Below the pieces are notes generated by a model. That model saw nothing but the letters and a program-made list of their open reading frames with translations, was not told where the DNA came from and ran no database searches. Positions 1 to 9,543 of a DNA stretch of 64,000 nucleotides are shown here, in pieces (position 1 is the first letter of the stretch; each line of letters starts with the position of its first letter). The stretch is from Paenibacillus massiliensis 2301065 = DSM 16942 (GTDB lineage: Bacteria; Bacillota; Bacilli; Paenibacillales; Paenibacillaceae), in contig NZ_KB898190.1 of NCBI RefSeq assembly GCF_000377505.1, forward strand, positions 342,564-406,563, read 5' to 3'. Both the position numbers and the translations under genes were made by a program.

Positions 1-3000
1 TGATCACAACGCTGCCAGCTACGAATGAGGCCCCAGGTGGAACAGGATCAGAGAAGATGACATTGTTGACCGCTTCAATACCACTGTTCTGAATCGTTGT
101 TGTATAGGTTACGGTATCCCCTACTGCGACAACTGTGGAAGACGTCGACTTGGTTACGGCAACATTCGGTGCTGAGACTGGGAAGGTTACGGTGTTGGAT
201 ACAGCCGTACCTGAAAGTGTTCTGCCATCTGGTGTCGTGAAGGTATAAGTTGCATTAGCTTGGTTGCTGAGTTGCTGTGGTGTCGGCAACGACTCGATCA
301 CAACCTCGAAGGTGACACGCACGGTCGCACCCGGGGCAACCGAGCCCACTGCAATGCCACTGGTAGGTGAGGCCCCTGGCTGAGGAGCGCCACCTACATT
401 AACACTATTCGGGGTGAAAGTTGTACTCGCCGGTATCGTATCAAACAGCGTGACAGTCCCAGCAAGATTTCCGGAGTTGCTCACATCAATTGTATAGACT
501 ACCGAATCACCTACGGTAGCATTCGTTTCGCTTGCGCTTTTCGTCAGACTAATCTGCGGCTGCGTGACTGGAGTGGTCGTGATGTTTGAGGAAGAGGATG
601 CGGAAAATGTGCCTGACGTAAAGCTGACCGTAGATTGGTTATTGATTTGCGTTGGAATCGCCATCGTTACGTTCACCTCGAAAGACACGGTAGCCGCGAC
701 GCCGGGAGCGAGGGTACCGATTGGAATGCCGGAGGACGGGTTGGCGTTCGGCTGCGGTGAGCCGTTCACTGTTACGCTTCCGGGGATAAATGCAGTGTTA
801 GGCGACAGAATGTCGCTTAGTATAATATTGTTGATACTGCTGATTCCGTTATTCGTCACCACGTTGGTATAAGTCACGATATCCCCTGTGGCTACAGACG
901 TCTGAGGACTAGCGCTCTTCACAACACTGACGTTAGGAGCGGATATTGTCATCGTAACCGTATTGGACACGGACGAGCCTGTAATCTGACGTCCATCAGG
1001 CAAATTGAAGCTATATGAAGCAGCAGCCTGGTTGACCAGCCGCTGCGTGGTTGGGAGCGAGACGATCGTCGCCACAAAGCTGATAATCACGGATGTTCCT
1101 GGCGAGATCGAAGCGATCGGAATTCCTGTCACTGGACTCACCCCAGGTGCAGGTACACCCCCGACGATGACGCTGTTCGTATTAAATACTGCACCTGGTG
1201 GAATCGGATCGGTCAAGTTGATGGATGCCGCGATATTCCCTGAATTGGCTACTACAATGGAATAGGTAAACGTATCTCCTACGGTTGCAGTCAATGTACT
1301 AGAACTCTTAGTAACACCAATAATAGGGGCATAGACAGGGGTCACAACCGTATTAGAGACCGAGCTTCCATTGAAGGCCCCGGATTGAAATGCTGCCGCG
1401 GCCCGATTCGAAATCTGGGCAGGATTCGGTAAAGAGGTGACTCTGATCTGAAAGCGAACGGTGGCCGATGTCTGTACCCCTAGTGTTCCGACAGTAATAC
1501 CTGCATCTGGGTTGGCTCCAGCCACACTAATCCCATTAACGGTAACGCTACCTGGGACGAATGCTGTGCCCACAGGGATCGGGTCCGTTATCAGGACATT
1601 CGTCACGGGATCAAAGCCATTATTGCTGACCAGGACCGTGTACGTGAGAATATCGTTTAAAGTAGCTGCTGTACGATCAACACTCTTCGTGAGCGCAACA
1701 GCCGGAGCTGAGGCAGTGACCGTGATGGAATTGGACGTGCTGGCCCCAGAGACGGTACGCCCGCTTGGGAGCTGGAATGTATACGTTGATGCACCCTGAT
1801 TGACAAGAAATGGCGGTGAGGGTACCGTCGTAAGCGTTGTCTGAAAAGTGACCGTGACTGAAGCATTAGGTGCTATTGTTCCAAGAGGAATCCCTGCTAT
1901 CGGCGATGCACCCGGCTGGGCGATCCCTCCAACGGTTACGCTGCCTGGGACGAATGATGTACCCGCTGGAATGTTGTCCGTCAGGGTGACCTGAGCAGCA
2001 ATATTACCGGTATTCCTTACCACTAGGGAGTAACTAATAGTCGTTCCAACAGTAGCATTCGTACGGTCTGATGACTTTACAATACCTATGATTGGCTGGT
2101 ACACAGGCGTGGTCGTTGTATTGGTTAATGTAATTCCGGTGAATGTTCCTGAGCTGTACGAGATCGATGCTTGATTCAGCAATTGGGCTGGCGATGGTAG
2201 TGAAGTGACAGTGACCTGAAAGCTGACCGTAGCCGAAGTTCCCGGGGCCAAGGTACCGATGGTGACTCCACTTGCAGGGCTAGTTCCTGACCTCGCTACA
2301 CCATCAACGCTTACACTGCCTGGGATGAGCGTAGTCCCTGACGGAATTGGATCTGTCAGCACCACATTCGTTACGGCTGCTACTCCATTATTGGTAACTA
2401 CTGAAGTGAATGTTACGGTGTCTCCAACTGCTGCATCTGGAACACTGATGCTTTTGACGGCCGCTACATTCGGGAGCTGTACGGGCAACGTTAACGTATT
2501 GGATGTGGCAGAGCCTGATACTGTACGGCCATCCGGTGGCTGGAACGTATATGTAGCTACTGCCTGATCCACTAGCTGTGGTGGCGAAGGCAAGGAGTTG
2601 ACCAGCACCTGAAACGTTACAACGGTAGTCTGACCAGCACCGATGGTGCCGACAGAGAAGCCGTTCAGTGGGTTCGCTCCGGCAGCAGGAGTACCATTAA
2701 TGGCGACACTCCCCGGTACGAACGTGCTACCTGCAGGAATGTTATCGCTAATCGTTGTAGCTGCCCCGATATTCCCGCTATTTGTAATCTCCAGCCTATA
2801 GGTGACCGTATTCCCAACCGTTGCATTCGCAACATTTGCCGTTTTGGCGATGCTGAGTATTGGTGCATATACAGGTGTGGTTACCGAATTCGATGGAATG
2901 ACCCCGGAGATGATAGGCCCACCGGCTACGCTTTGGAACGTAAAGGCGGCATTCGCCGCATTAACCAACTGCTGTGGCTGCGGGATTGACGTTACATTAA

Positions 3001-4294
3001 CCCGATATGTAACCGTTATGGAAGACGCAAGGCCAAGTGAGCCCAGAGATACACCAGTCGTTATGTCAGCCGTTGGCCTAGGTATTCCTGCAACAGTAAC
3101 ACTACCTGGCACAAGGGTTGCTCCGGTTGGCAATACATCCGACAGCACGATACTTGCTGCACCGGCAGTGCCTGTATTGCTAACAGTCACGGTGTAAGTG
3201 ATCGGGTCTCCGTTCACCACTCCGGATACGTTAGCGCTCTTGGTCACATTGATCTGAGGCGCATTAATGTTGACTTGAATAGCGTTGGCGTTGACGACAT
3301 ACGCATCCCCGGACGTAGTAAGACTTAGTACAGCAGAGGATTGATTGTTCACCAGGCGAGCAGATACATCCACGTTCGTGATGTCCCATCCCTGCCGCCC
3401 ACCAGAAATGTTGCTGCCTGGAGCTCCATTCGTCTGATTGCGGGTACCGAAGGTGCCTGTCGTATTTAGTTGACCCGCATCGTTGTTGATCTGTGAAGCA
3501 AAAAAGTTACTCGCAAAATTGTTCGGACCTGATAGGGCTGCAAGAGTTGAAGATGTAGGACCGAACAAAGCCTGATCTCCCGTCCGGTTCGCATCTCCCT
3601 CCTGCGCGCTGAACAAGGCTCTTCCCCCAAGCGCTCCCGTCACTGGCGTAGCAAAGCCTGTAATCGTTGTGTTAACTGGCCCCGAGGTCGATTGCACCAG
3701 AACAGCACCTGCGCGAATGGACATGTTGCGAAAAGGCAAAGATCCGTTCTGATAAATAACCCCAAGCGTCCAGCCCGCATGATTGGCGGTTGAATCATTG
3801 TTCACGACAATAGTGCCGACAACACCGCCCGTCGTATAGGTACCGCTCATTCCCTGCTGTACAAGCGAAGTGACATTCGCCGAACGAACATAAGCAAATG
3901 CACCATTGCCCAGATCCACCTGATTGGCAGTAGCTGAGTCTGGAGTGATGCTGGATGTTCCAGCAGGGGTTATAAAGGAGACAGGATTGTTAATAGCAGC
4001 GCTAAGATTGACGTTGCCATTTATGTACGAGCCTCCCCAGATCAATTCGGCATATAACACTGTACTGCCCGAAGGCAGGACTAGCTGGGCCGATGAGCTG
4101 TTGCTCTGATACAGACTCGTCGTACCTGCCGGATAAGTGCCAAAGACGGAGGCCGTATTCGTCGTAGTAAACGCACCAATGCTGTCCTGTGTTCCTGGTA
4201 CACCTGTGGTATCGGATCTGCTTAATCCCAACGTATTACCGGTGAACGTGATGGCACCTGTTGCATTAAAGGTAGCTCGAACGATGAGAGGAAT
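1..4294 (-). CDS. DUF11-repeat cell-surface protein, C-terminus beyond the window
   Basis: About 1,431 codons read continuously on the minus strand and run off the left edge. The first ~330 residues are a Ser/Thr/Asn-rich head (PLIVRATFNATGAITFTGNT..., then a LYAELIWGGSY segment) as found at the start of Bacillus/Paenibacillus DUF11 proteins. After that come about nine or more DUF11 units of 110-130 residues, each with a KS-x(6-10)-GD-x-(V/I)-TYT start, a T(D/N)-x-(I/L)P-x-G core and a PGSV strand. Likely an exported or surface adhesin-like protein. No ATG, GTG or TTG precedes the conserved head after the upstream in-frame TAA; the best start is ATT at 4294, 4 nt behind a G-rich Shine-Dalgarno (4299-4306). 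It follows the methyltransferase on the same strand. Family assignment is firm; the function is inferred. Confidence 0.85.
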   Translation of the reverse strand, partial: MPLIVRATFNATGAITFTGNTLGLSRSDTTGVPGTQDSIGAFTTTNTASVFGTYPAGTTSLYQSNSSSAQLVLPSGSTVLYAELIWGGSYINGNVNLSAAINNPVSFITPAGTSSITPDSATANQVDLGNGAFAYVRSANVTSLVQQGMSGTYTTGGVVGTIVVNNDSTANHAGWTLGVIYQNGSLPFRNMSIRAGAVLVQSTSGPVNTTITGFATPVTGALGGRALFSAQEGDANRTGDQALFGPTSSTLAALSGPNNFASNFFASQINNDAGQLNTTGTFGTRNQTNGAPGSNISGGRQGWDITNVDVSARLVNNQSSAVLSLTTSGDAYVVNANAIQVNINAPQINVTKSANVSGVVNGDPITYTVTVSNTGTAGAASIVLSDVLPTGATLVPGSVTVAGIPRPTADITTGVSLGSLGLASSITVTYRVNVTSIPQPQQLVNAANAAFTFQSVAGGPIISGVIPSNSVTTPVYAPILSIAKTANVANATVGNTVTYRLEITNSGNIGAATTISDNIPAGSTFVPGSVAINGTPAAGANPLNGFSVGTIGAGQTTVVTFQVLVNSLPSPPQLVDQAVATYTFQPPDGRTVSGSATSNTLTLPVQLPNVAAVKSISVPDAAVGDTVTFTSVVTNNGVAAVTNVVLTDPIPSGTTLIPGSVSVDGVARSGTSPASGVTIGTLAPGTSATVSFQVTVTSLPSPAQLLNQASISYSSGTFTGITLTNTTTTPVYQPIIGIVKSSDRTNATVGTTISYSLVVRNTGNIAAQVTLTDNIPAGTSFVPGSVTVGGIAQPGASPIAGIPLGTIAPNASVTVTFQTTLTTVPSPPFLVNQGASTYTFQLPSGRTVSGASTSNSITVTASAPAVALTKSVDRTAATLNDILTYTVLVSNNGFDPVTNVLITDPIPVGTAFVPGSVTVNGISVAGANPDAGITVGTLGVQTSATVRFQIRVTSLPNPAQISNRAAAAFQSGAFNGSSVSNTVVTPVYAPIIGVTKSSSTLTATVGDTFTYSIVVANSGNIAASINLTDPIPPGAVFNTNSVIVGGVPAPGVSPVTGIPIASISPGTSVIISFVATIVSLPTTQRLVNQAAASYSFNLPDGRQITGSSVSNTVTMTISAPNVSVVKSASPQTSVATGDIVTYTNVVTNNGISSINNIILSDILSPNTAFIPGSVTVNGSPQPNANPSSGIPIGTLAPGVAATVSFEVNVTMAIPTQINNQSTVSFTSGTFSASSSSNITTTPVTQPQISLTKSASETNATVGDSVVYTIDVSNSGNLAGTVTLFDTIPASTTFTPNSVNVGGAPQPGASPTSGIAVGSVAPGATVRVTFEVVIESLPTPQQLSNQANATYTFTTPDGRTLSGTAVSNTVTFPVSAPNVAVTKSTSSTVVAVGDTVTYTTTIQNSGIEAVNNVIFSDPVPPGASFVAGSVVI

Positions 4295-4397
4295 AATTCT
4301 CCCCCCTTTAGCTGAATGTATTGTCCCTTGTTGCGGAACTCGATCCTCAACCCTATACCTATGCTGCGATTACCGATCCATGTCTGTCCACAGAGAA

Positions 4398-5051
4398 TTA
4401 TCCGAGTGGTTCTTCAATTCCCAATGGTGACGGGGAACGAAGCACAGATGGAAGCGGATAGGTCTGCCTGCTCATCCATTCCAACTCCCGCTCTGAGACC
4501 GGCTGCTTCACGGCAACCACATAATACAGGATCTCATCCACTACATTCGGCTGGATGCGCTGAAGCATCTCAAGCTCCTCCAGTTCATATAAGGGAGGGA
4601 CAAAGGGAGGCTGGTATTGTAGCTCCATTCGTAATAGGCGAAAATCAAATGCGGGGGCTGTGCTATTATCATACCTTGCATAAGAAGTAGGCTTAGGGCA
4701 ACGTGGTCCTAGTGTAGGCTCATAAAAGTGGGGGGTCCAGTATAGGGGGCTGGATTCATCAAATTTTTGTTTGAGATGAGGATTAACAATATGATTGTAA
4801 TGATGGGCATAAGGAGCAAGAATACACATCACAGCCTTATGCATACACATCCGGTAGAGATCAGCCAGCACCTGCATGATATCCTCTACATAGGGTAGCG
4901 AGCGGCTAGCCATCACAAATTCCACCGAATCATCCGGCAATGGAATCGGCTCATTGATATCACATACCAAGTCCACCCCCGGAAGCTCCAGCCGATCAAT
5001 TCCAAAGTATCCGGGATGCTTATTCGTACCACAGCCAAGATCAATTCTCAC
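4398..5051 (-). CDS. Class I SAM-dependent methyltransferase
   Basis: Begins VRIDLGCGTNKHPGYFGID, the glycine-rich SAM-binding motif I at the very N-terminus, with an acidic residue after the second strand (VDLVCDINEP). This fits the short 200-230 residue methyltransferases that start M(K/R)(L/I)DLGCG. The GTG at 5051 is preferred because GGGAGG lies 6 nt upstream; a longer form from GTG 5084 has no good ribosome site. The C-terminal half is less conserved and probably binds substrate, which cannot be named. It sits about 100 bp upstream of the DUF11 gene on the same strand, so co-transcription is likely; a role in modifying a surface polymer is only a guess. Confidence 0.75.
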   Translation of the reverse strand: MRIDLGCGTNKHPGYFGIDRLELPGVDLVCDINEPIPLPDDSVEFVMASRSLPYVEDIMQVLADLYRMCMHKAVMCILAPYAHHYNHIVNPHLKQKFDESSPLYWTPHFYEPTLGPRCPKPTSYARYDNSTAPAFDFRLLRMELQYQPPFVPPLYELEELEMLQRIQPNVVDEILYYVVAVKQPVSERELEWMSRQTYPLPSVLRSPSPLGIEEPLG

Positions 5052-5129
5052 ACCGCTTTCCTCCCACGATCCGTCTTTAGACACTTTAGTATATTAGCCC
5101 TGTGGGAGGTGGGCACGGTGTATACCCAG

Positions 5130-5822
5130 CTAGAGTTCACTAATTGACAGCTGATGCTCAGCATCCAACAGCTCGAACTGATTTTTGGAAAAGCGAATTA
5201 GCCCCTCCTGCGCCATCCGCTGCAGCTCACGGGACAAGGCACTGCGGTCTACTGTAAGATAATCGGCAAGATCACTGCGAGAAAATGGTATGGTAAAGCT
5301 CGTGGCATTATTCTTCTTGGCCTCAAGCGTTAGATAATGCATAATTCTGTCCCTTAGAGACTTATGTGACACAAGATCCAGCTTCTGATAGATCAAGCGG
5401 TTATTCTCCAGCAATAGCGTGAGCAAATTCTCGATAATTCTTCCGCGCAGATGGCAAGTCTGCTCGTAGGGACGTACGATTTTATTCATTTTAATGAACA
5501 GAATCTTGCATTCCGAGCCTGCAATAGCCTCATAGCCACTGTGCTCTCGCGTTAGACGCATAGCAGTCTCCCCCACGATATCCCCGTCCACCAGCTCAGA
5601 GAAGATAAAACGCATCCCTGACACATTCTCCTTGCATAAGAGCACCTGACCATGGAGTATGATGCCGACAGCATCCAGTACATCCTCTTTGCGGAAGATG
5701 ATCTCTTTCTTATTAAAGTCCCTGATGCTTCCCTCCAGACAGCTCAAAGCCTGATGAACCTCTTGATCAGTAAAGCCCTTAAATAAAATCGTGCTGCTTA
5801 TGATATTGAAATATTTTTGCAT
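5130..5822 (-). CDS. Crp/Fnr-family transcription regulator
   Basis: About 230 residues. The N-terminal half is a cyclic-nucleotide-binding-type beta barrel (LHGQVLLCKENVSGMRF, GDIVGETAMRLT). It is followed by a long dimerisation helix and a C-terminal winged helix (FSRSDLADYLTVDRSALSRELQRMAQEGLI). No N-terminal cysteine cluster for an Fe-S centre is visible, so oxygen sensing as in FNR is not supported. ATG 5822 is chosen because AGGAGG lies 8 nt upstream; the longer frame from 5885 has no such site. It is divergent from the cupin-methyltransferase-ABC genes across a 134-bp region containing a Fur-like box, so it probably regulates them. The signal it senses is unknown. Confidence 0.85.
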   Translation of the reverse strand: MQKYFNIISSTILFKGFTDQEVHQALSCLEGSIRDFNKKEIIFRKEDVLDAVGIILHGQVLLCKENVSGMRFIFSELVDGDIVGETAMRLTREHSGYEAIAGSECKILFIKMNKIVRPYEQTCHLRGRIIENLLTLLLENNRLIYQKLDLVSHKSLRDRIMHYLTLEAKKNNATSFTIPFSRSDLADYLTVDRSALSRELQRMAQEGLIRFSKNQFELLDAEHQLSISEL

Positions 5823-5886
5823 GTTGTCAGCCTCCTGTTGCCATGGCAACCGAGTTATGTGGATTACTCTGCTACACTTAAACAAA

Positions 5887-5901
5887 TGAGAATAATTCTC
5901 A
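5887..5901. promoter_or_regulatory. Fur-box-like 7-1-7 inverted repeat
   Basis: TGAGAATAATTCTCA is a perfect 7-1-7 palindrome that differs from the Gram-positive Fur consensus TGATAATNATTATCA by one symmetrical substitution per arm. It lies between the divergent Crp/Fnr and cupin genes, where it could control both. PerR or Zur sites look similar, so Fur is the best but not the only reading. Confidence 0.6.
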
Positions 5902-5956
5902 TCACACTCTTATTATATCAGATATAGGGGAGCATTCAATACAGCAGGAGGATCGA

Positions 5957-6295
5957 ATGAACAAGCTTACCGATAGCAGTGTATTTTATTTGAAGGATCT
6001 CATCGACGTCAAGCCAGGACGTATTGCCAGCCGGAATCTGTCACTTCCAGTCCATCCGGATGGGGCTGCTACAGAGCAGGAATGGGTGCTATATGCCATG
6101 GATCAGCAAGAGACAATTAGTGCCGAGACATCACCGCTCCATAAATTAATACAGGTGTTAGACGGAGAACTGTCTATGATGGTCGCTGGACAAGCGCGTA
6201 GCCTCATGCCAGGGATGTCCATCATCGTTCCTGCCCATACATGGCATGAATTCGAGGCCAGCAAGTCATGTATATTTTTACAAATTAGCCTATAA
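5957..6295 (+). CDS. Cupin-domain protein (first of two)
   Basis: A 112-residue single-domain cupin. The barrel shows a degenerate first motif (TSPLHKLIQVLDGELSMMVAG) and a second motif MSIIVPAHTWHEFEA with the terminal histidine. Metal ligands are incomplete in the first motif, so it may bind a ligand or metal weakly rather than catalyse. The start follows CAGGAGGATCGA. It opens the plus-strand gene set that includes a second cupin 17 bp on, a methyltransferase and an ABC importer, and it lies just downstream of the Fur-like box. The substrate is unknown. Confidence 0.7.
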   Translation: MNKLTDSSVFYLKDLIDVKPGRIASRNLSLPVHPDGAATEQEWVLYAMDQQETISAETSPLHKLIQVLDGELSMMVAGQARSLMPGMSIIVPAHTWHEFEASKSCIFLQISL

Positions 6296-6312
6296 CTCAG
6301 GAGGGATACACC

Positions 6313-6660
6313 ATGAAGCAAGGTGAATACATTAAAAAACTGCCAGTATCGGCAGTCATTGATCTGAAGGACATCATTACCATAGAGGAGCAACAGGTAT
6401 CCAGTCTCACCTTGGTACAACGCCCCAGCCTGGCGATGACTCTGCTCTCTCTGGATCAGGGTACCTCTATTGGTGGACATTCTTCCCCAGGTGATGCGAT
6501 GGTTCATGTACTGTCTGGACAGACAGAGATCACAATCGGAGAGGACAAATATATTGTGAACGCTGGTGAGAGCATTGTAATGCCTGCTAATGTTCCTCAT
6601 GCGCTCCATGCACTGGAGGCCTTCCAGATGCTGTTGGTCGTAGTCAAACCTAATTCATAA
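6313..6660 (+). CDS. Cupin-domain protein (second of two)
   Basis: 115 residues with a more complete cupin: GGHSSPGDAMVHVLSGQTEITIG for motif 1 and GESIVMPANVPHALHA for motif 2, which keeps the final metal-binding histidine. It follows the first cupin by 17 bp with AGGAGG before its ATG, and its stop overlaps the ribosome site of the next gene, so the three are translated together. The two cupins are distant paralogues and may form a heterodimeric small-molecule sensor or an isomerase-type enzyme. That role is inferred from neighbours only. Confidence 0.72.
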   Translation: MKQGEYIKKLPVSAVIDLKDIITIEEQQVSSLTLVQRPSLAMTLLSLDQGTSIGGHSSPGDAMVHVLSGQTEITIGEDKYIVNAGESIVMPANVPHALHALEAFQMLLVVVKPNS

Positions 6661-6672
6661 GGAGTGAAGAGC

Positions 6673-7428
6673 ATGAAAAGGGAAGTCGGGCATAACTTTC
6701 TCGCCAAGCTTGGAAAGAAGAGATTGCGCCCTGGTGGAGTCGTAGCTACGAACTGGCTTATTCAGCAAGCACAGCTGGGTAAGGACAGCCGGGTGCTGGA
6801 GGTAGCCTGCAATATGTGTACAACATCCATTCAGTTGGCTCAACGCTACCAGTGCCGAATTACAGGCATTGATATGGACCCCAAAGCGCTAGAGAAGGCC
6901 AAGCGCAATATTCAGGAAGCAGGTCTGGAGAATTACATTCAAGTACAGCAGGCTAATGCGATGAAGCTTCCCTTTGCTGATGAAAGCTTTGATGTCATTG
7001 TCAATGAAGCTATGCTGACGATGCTGAATCAGGCGGCTAAGGAGAAGGCTGTCACTGAATACTACAGAGTCCTGAAGCCGGGCGGGATTCTGCTGACGCA
7101 TGATATTACTTTTACCAAGGAACACATGACAGAACTACTGACTGAACTGCGCGGTACTATAAATGTTCAGGTTGAGCCGCTACCCATGTCGAGATGGGAG
7201 CAGTTATTTTATGGAGCTGGTTTCTCCAAGGTGTCCCACGCTTCAGGTGATATGTCGCTTATGAGGCTACCTGGACTGATTCGGGACGAAGGCTTCTGGG
7301 GTGCCATGCGCATTATCAAGAATGGCTTGAAGAAAGAAAATCGGACTCAATTCAAGAAAATGTATTCCTTCTTCAATACGTCGGGAAAGGATCTTCAGTA
7401 CATTGCTGTATGCAGCCGCAAGCCTTAA
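6673..7428 (+). CDS. Class I SAM-dependent methyltransferase
   Basis: About 251 residues with a Rossmann methyltransferase fold. Motif I is VLEVACNMCTTSIQLA, in which the usual G-x-G-x-G is replaced by A-C-N-M-C-T. Then come the acidic loop ITGIDMDP, motif IV FDVIVNEAMLT and a late motif VLKPGGILLTHDI. ATG 6673 is chosen over GTG 6664 because AAGGAG, overlapping the previous stop codon, lies 8 nt upstream of the ATG. Its immediate linkage to two cupins and upstream of an ABC importer suggests it modifies the compound that is sensed or imported. The substrate is unknown. Confidence 0.78.
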   Translation: MKREVGHNFLAKLGKKRLRPGGVVATNWLIQQAQLGKDSRVLEVACNMCTTSIQLAQRYQCRITGIDMDPKALEKAKRNIQEAGLENYIQVQQANAMKLPFADESFDVIVNEAMLTMLNQAAKEKAVTEYYRVLKPGGILLTHDITFTKEHMTELLTELRGTINVQVEPLPMSRWEQLFYGAGFSKVSHASGDMSLMRLPGLIRDEGFWGAMRIIKNGLKKENRTQFKKMYSFFNTSGKDLQYIAVCSRKP

Positions 7429-7483
7429 CTGCTCCCCCATTACTTATCATGTACTCGTGGTAGGTAATTATTTTGCCCACTAA

Positions 7484-7498
7484 TGAGAATGGTTATCA
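7484..7498. promoter_or_regulatory. Second Fur-box-like inverted repeat, upstream of the ABC importer
   Basis: TGAGAATGGTTATCA matches the 7-1-7 Fur consensus (TGATAATNATTATCA) at 13 of 14 arm positions when G is allowed at position 4 and position 9. It lies 147 bp upstream of the substrate-binding lipoprotein gene, in the only sizeable gap within this gene set, so the importer probably has its own iron-responsive promoter. Confidence 0.55.
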
Positions 7499-7644
7499 AC
7501 AATAGCTAGCCGAGATATCTACTCATTTAAAAATGAACACATCCAAAAAATAATACAACCAAAATAGGTAGAAGAAAACTAGCTAAAAAAAGATAGAACA
7601 ATAGCTGTAACTAAATAAGTTTACACCATGAAAGGATTTCTGCT

Positions 7645-8778
7645 ATGAAATTAAAATACACACCTATTTTATTCATGTGCTGCTTGCTCACTCTATTATT
7701 CCTGTTAGGGGGATGCGGCTCACAGCCTGCTGCGAATCAACAGCATCCAGCTAATTCCGAGAATTCAACATCATCAACTACAGTAGCCTCTGGCGAGTCT
7801 ACTTCTACATCTACTCCAAGCGCCGAGCATGCGAGTACATCCACAAGTAATAGCACGACTATGAGCGGAACTATGAAAGGAACTACGGGTGAACCGATGA
7901 CTCTTACAGTGGGTGGGCCACAATCACCTCCATCATTACCCATCTTAAGAATGATAGATTCCCATGCTATGGGCGAGAACGTGCAGATTGAATTCAAGAC
8001 ATGGGAGAGCATGGACACTCTGGGCGCATTGGCAAAGGACAAGAACGTCAGCTTTATAGCCTTGCCGCTCAATAACGCAGTCATTATGTACAACAAGGGA
8101 ATGGACCTGTCCCTCATGAATATCAATACCTGGTCAGTCATGGGAATGGTGACAACAGACCCCTCTGTTAAGGGGTGGAAGGATCTTCAGGGTACCGTGC
8201 TATATGTTCCCATGAAATCTTCCCCTGTGGACTACATCACGCAGACCTTTTTGAAGCACAATGGACTAATTCCAGGGAAGGACGTTACGCTGCAATACAG
8301 TCAGATCGCAGAAGGGGCACAGTTGCTGTTATCCGGTAAAGCTTCCACCATAGTTAGCATTCAGCCACAAATAACGGCGATTCAGATGAAAAATGAACAG
8401 GTACGCTCTATCGTAGATTACAAGAAGGAGTGGCAGGACGTCACGCAACTAACTACGGATTTACCGAACGCTGGTCTGGCCACTAAGCAGTCTGTGATCG
8501 CCAGTGATCCAGAGCTCGTTGCACGCTTCCAAGAGGAATATAAGCAGGCGCTGCAATGGACTTTGGACAACCCCCGAGAGGCGGCGTTGCTTGCTAATAA
8601 ATATTTCAAGCTGGATAGCGCGGTCGTAGAGAAGGCGATTCCGCATATGGCACTGGAGTTCGCCCCTGCCTGGGAGAGCAAGGAGGTTCTGACCAAGTAC
8701 TACGAGACGCTGTTCGAATACAGCAAGGATAGCATTGGAGGCAAGCTCCCGGATGAGACATTCTATTATCAGCCTTAG
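7645..8778 (+). CDS. ABC transporter substrate-binding lipoprotein (NitT/TauT/SsuA-like)
   Basis: 377 residues. A lipoprotein signal ends in LLGGC with Cys24 as the lipid anchor, followed by an unusually long Ser/Thr-rich tether (residues ~25-80). The mature fold then starts LTVGGPQSPPSLPILRMID, as in periplasmic-binding-protein-2-like NMT1/SsuA receptors. WKDLQGTVLYVP and the SGKASTIVSIQP segment fit the same family. It delivers a small molecule to the permease and ATPase encoded directly downstream. The linked Fur-like box makes a metal, metallophore or haem-related ligand worth testing, though the fold is more usual for sulfonates, nitrate or pyrimidine precursors. Confidence 0.82.
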   Translation: MKLKYTPILFMCCLLTLLFLLGGCGSQPAANQQHPANSENSTSSTTVASGESTSTSTPSAEHASTSTSNSTTMSGTMKGTTGEPMTLTVGGPQSPPSLPILRMIDSHAMGENVQIEFKTWESMDTLGALAKDKNVSFIALPLNNAVIMYNKGMDLSLMNINTWSVMGMVTTDPSVKGWKDLQGTVLYVPMKSSPVDYITQTFLKHNGLIPGKDVTLQYSQIAEGAQLLLSGKASTIVSIQPQITAIQMKNEQVRSIVDYKKEWQDVTQLTTDLPNAGLATKQSVIASDPELVARFQEEYKQALQWTLDNPREAALLANKYFKLDSAVVEKAIPHMALEFAPAWESKEVLTKYYETLFEYSKDSIGGKLPDETFYYQP

Positions 8779-9502
8779 CAAAAAAGGGCTATCTCTGCTG
8801 CTCCTACTCTTGCTATGGCAGCTGCTTGCCCTTCAGATGGAGCCTTTCATTCTTCCGGGACCACTGGATACTATTCGAGCTGCTATCGCCTACCTTGGAG
8901 ATATCACCTTTTATCATGCTGTCTATCGTACCTTGATTAAGCTGCTGATCGGTATGGTCTGTGTACTACTAATTGGCGGTAGTCTGGGACTAATCATTGG
9001 CCTACAGCCCCGTTGGAAGCCTTATGTGGAGCCACTCATTGATGTTATGCAATCGGTGCCTCCCATTGCCTGGCTCGGGATCGCCATTATCTGGTTCGGT
9101 CTTACGGACGTACCTTCTATTTTCATAATCGTGCTCTCTACTACACCTGTGTTATTCACCAATCTATATGAAGGCTTTGTAGATATTGATCACCAGTTGA
9201 TCCGAATGGCCAAAGTGTTCAATGTTCCTCGGCGAAAAGTAGTATCTAGCATCATTCTGCCTTCCTTGCGCAACTACTTCAAATCAGGAATGATTACTTC
9301 TGCTGGCCTCGGCTGGAAATTGGCTGTTATGGCTGAGCTCTTAACCTCGGTGAACGGTATCGGAGGACTACTCTCTGATGCGAGAACGAATCTGGATACA
9401 CAGAAGGTGCTTGCGCTAGCTTTGTTCATGGCTGTGCTCTGGAATATCATCAAATGGCTTATTTCTATTCTATTCCGCAGCAGAGTCAAAACCATTCAAT
9501 AG
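8753..9502 (+). CDS. ABC transporter permease (SsuC/TauC-like)
   Basis: About 249 residues with six predicted membrane spans and the binding-protein-dependent permease signature around VFNVPRRKVVSSIILPSLRNYFKSGMITSAGLGWKLAVMAELL (EAA loop region). ATG 8753 overlaps the end of the receptor gene by 26 bp, with GGAGG 11 nt upstream; the alternative TTG 8735 lacks a ribosome site. It forms the channel of the importer with the upstream lipoprotein and downstream ATPase. Confidence 0.85.
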   Translation: MRHSIISLSKKGLSLLLLLLLWQLLALQMEPFILPGPLDTIRAAIAYLGDITFYHAVYRTLIKLLIGMVCVLLIGGSLGLIIGLQPRWKPYVEPLIDVMQSVPPIAWLGIAIIWFGLTDVPSIFIIVLSTTPVLFTNLYEGFVDIDHQLIRMAKVFNVPRRKVVSSIILPSLRNYFKSGMITSAGLGWKLAVMAELLTSVNGIGGLLSDARTNLDTQKVLALALFMAVLWNIIKWLISILFRSRVKTIQ

Positions 9503-9543
9503 TTCAATCCATTCAATAAATACGGTGAAGGATGCGGTGAAGG

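Noticed and set aside
1..4294. Tandem DNA repeats or a CRISPR-like array
   Set aside because: The periodicity is at protein level (DUF11 units) and the DNA units are diverged, without identical repeats and spacers.
564..4430. Plus-strand open frames over the DUF11 region
   Set aside because: They mirror the repeats of the minus-strand DUF11 gene, lack ribosome sites, and show no family motifs.
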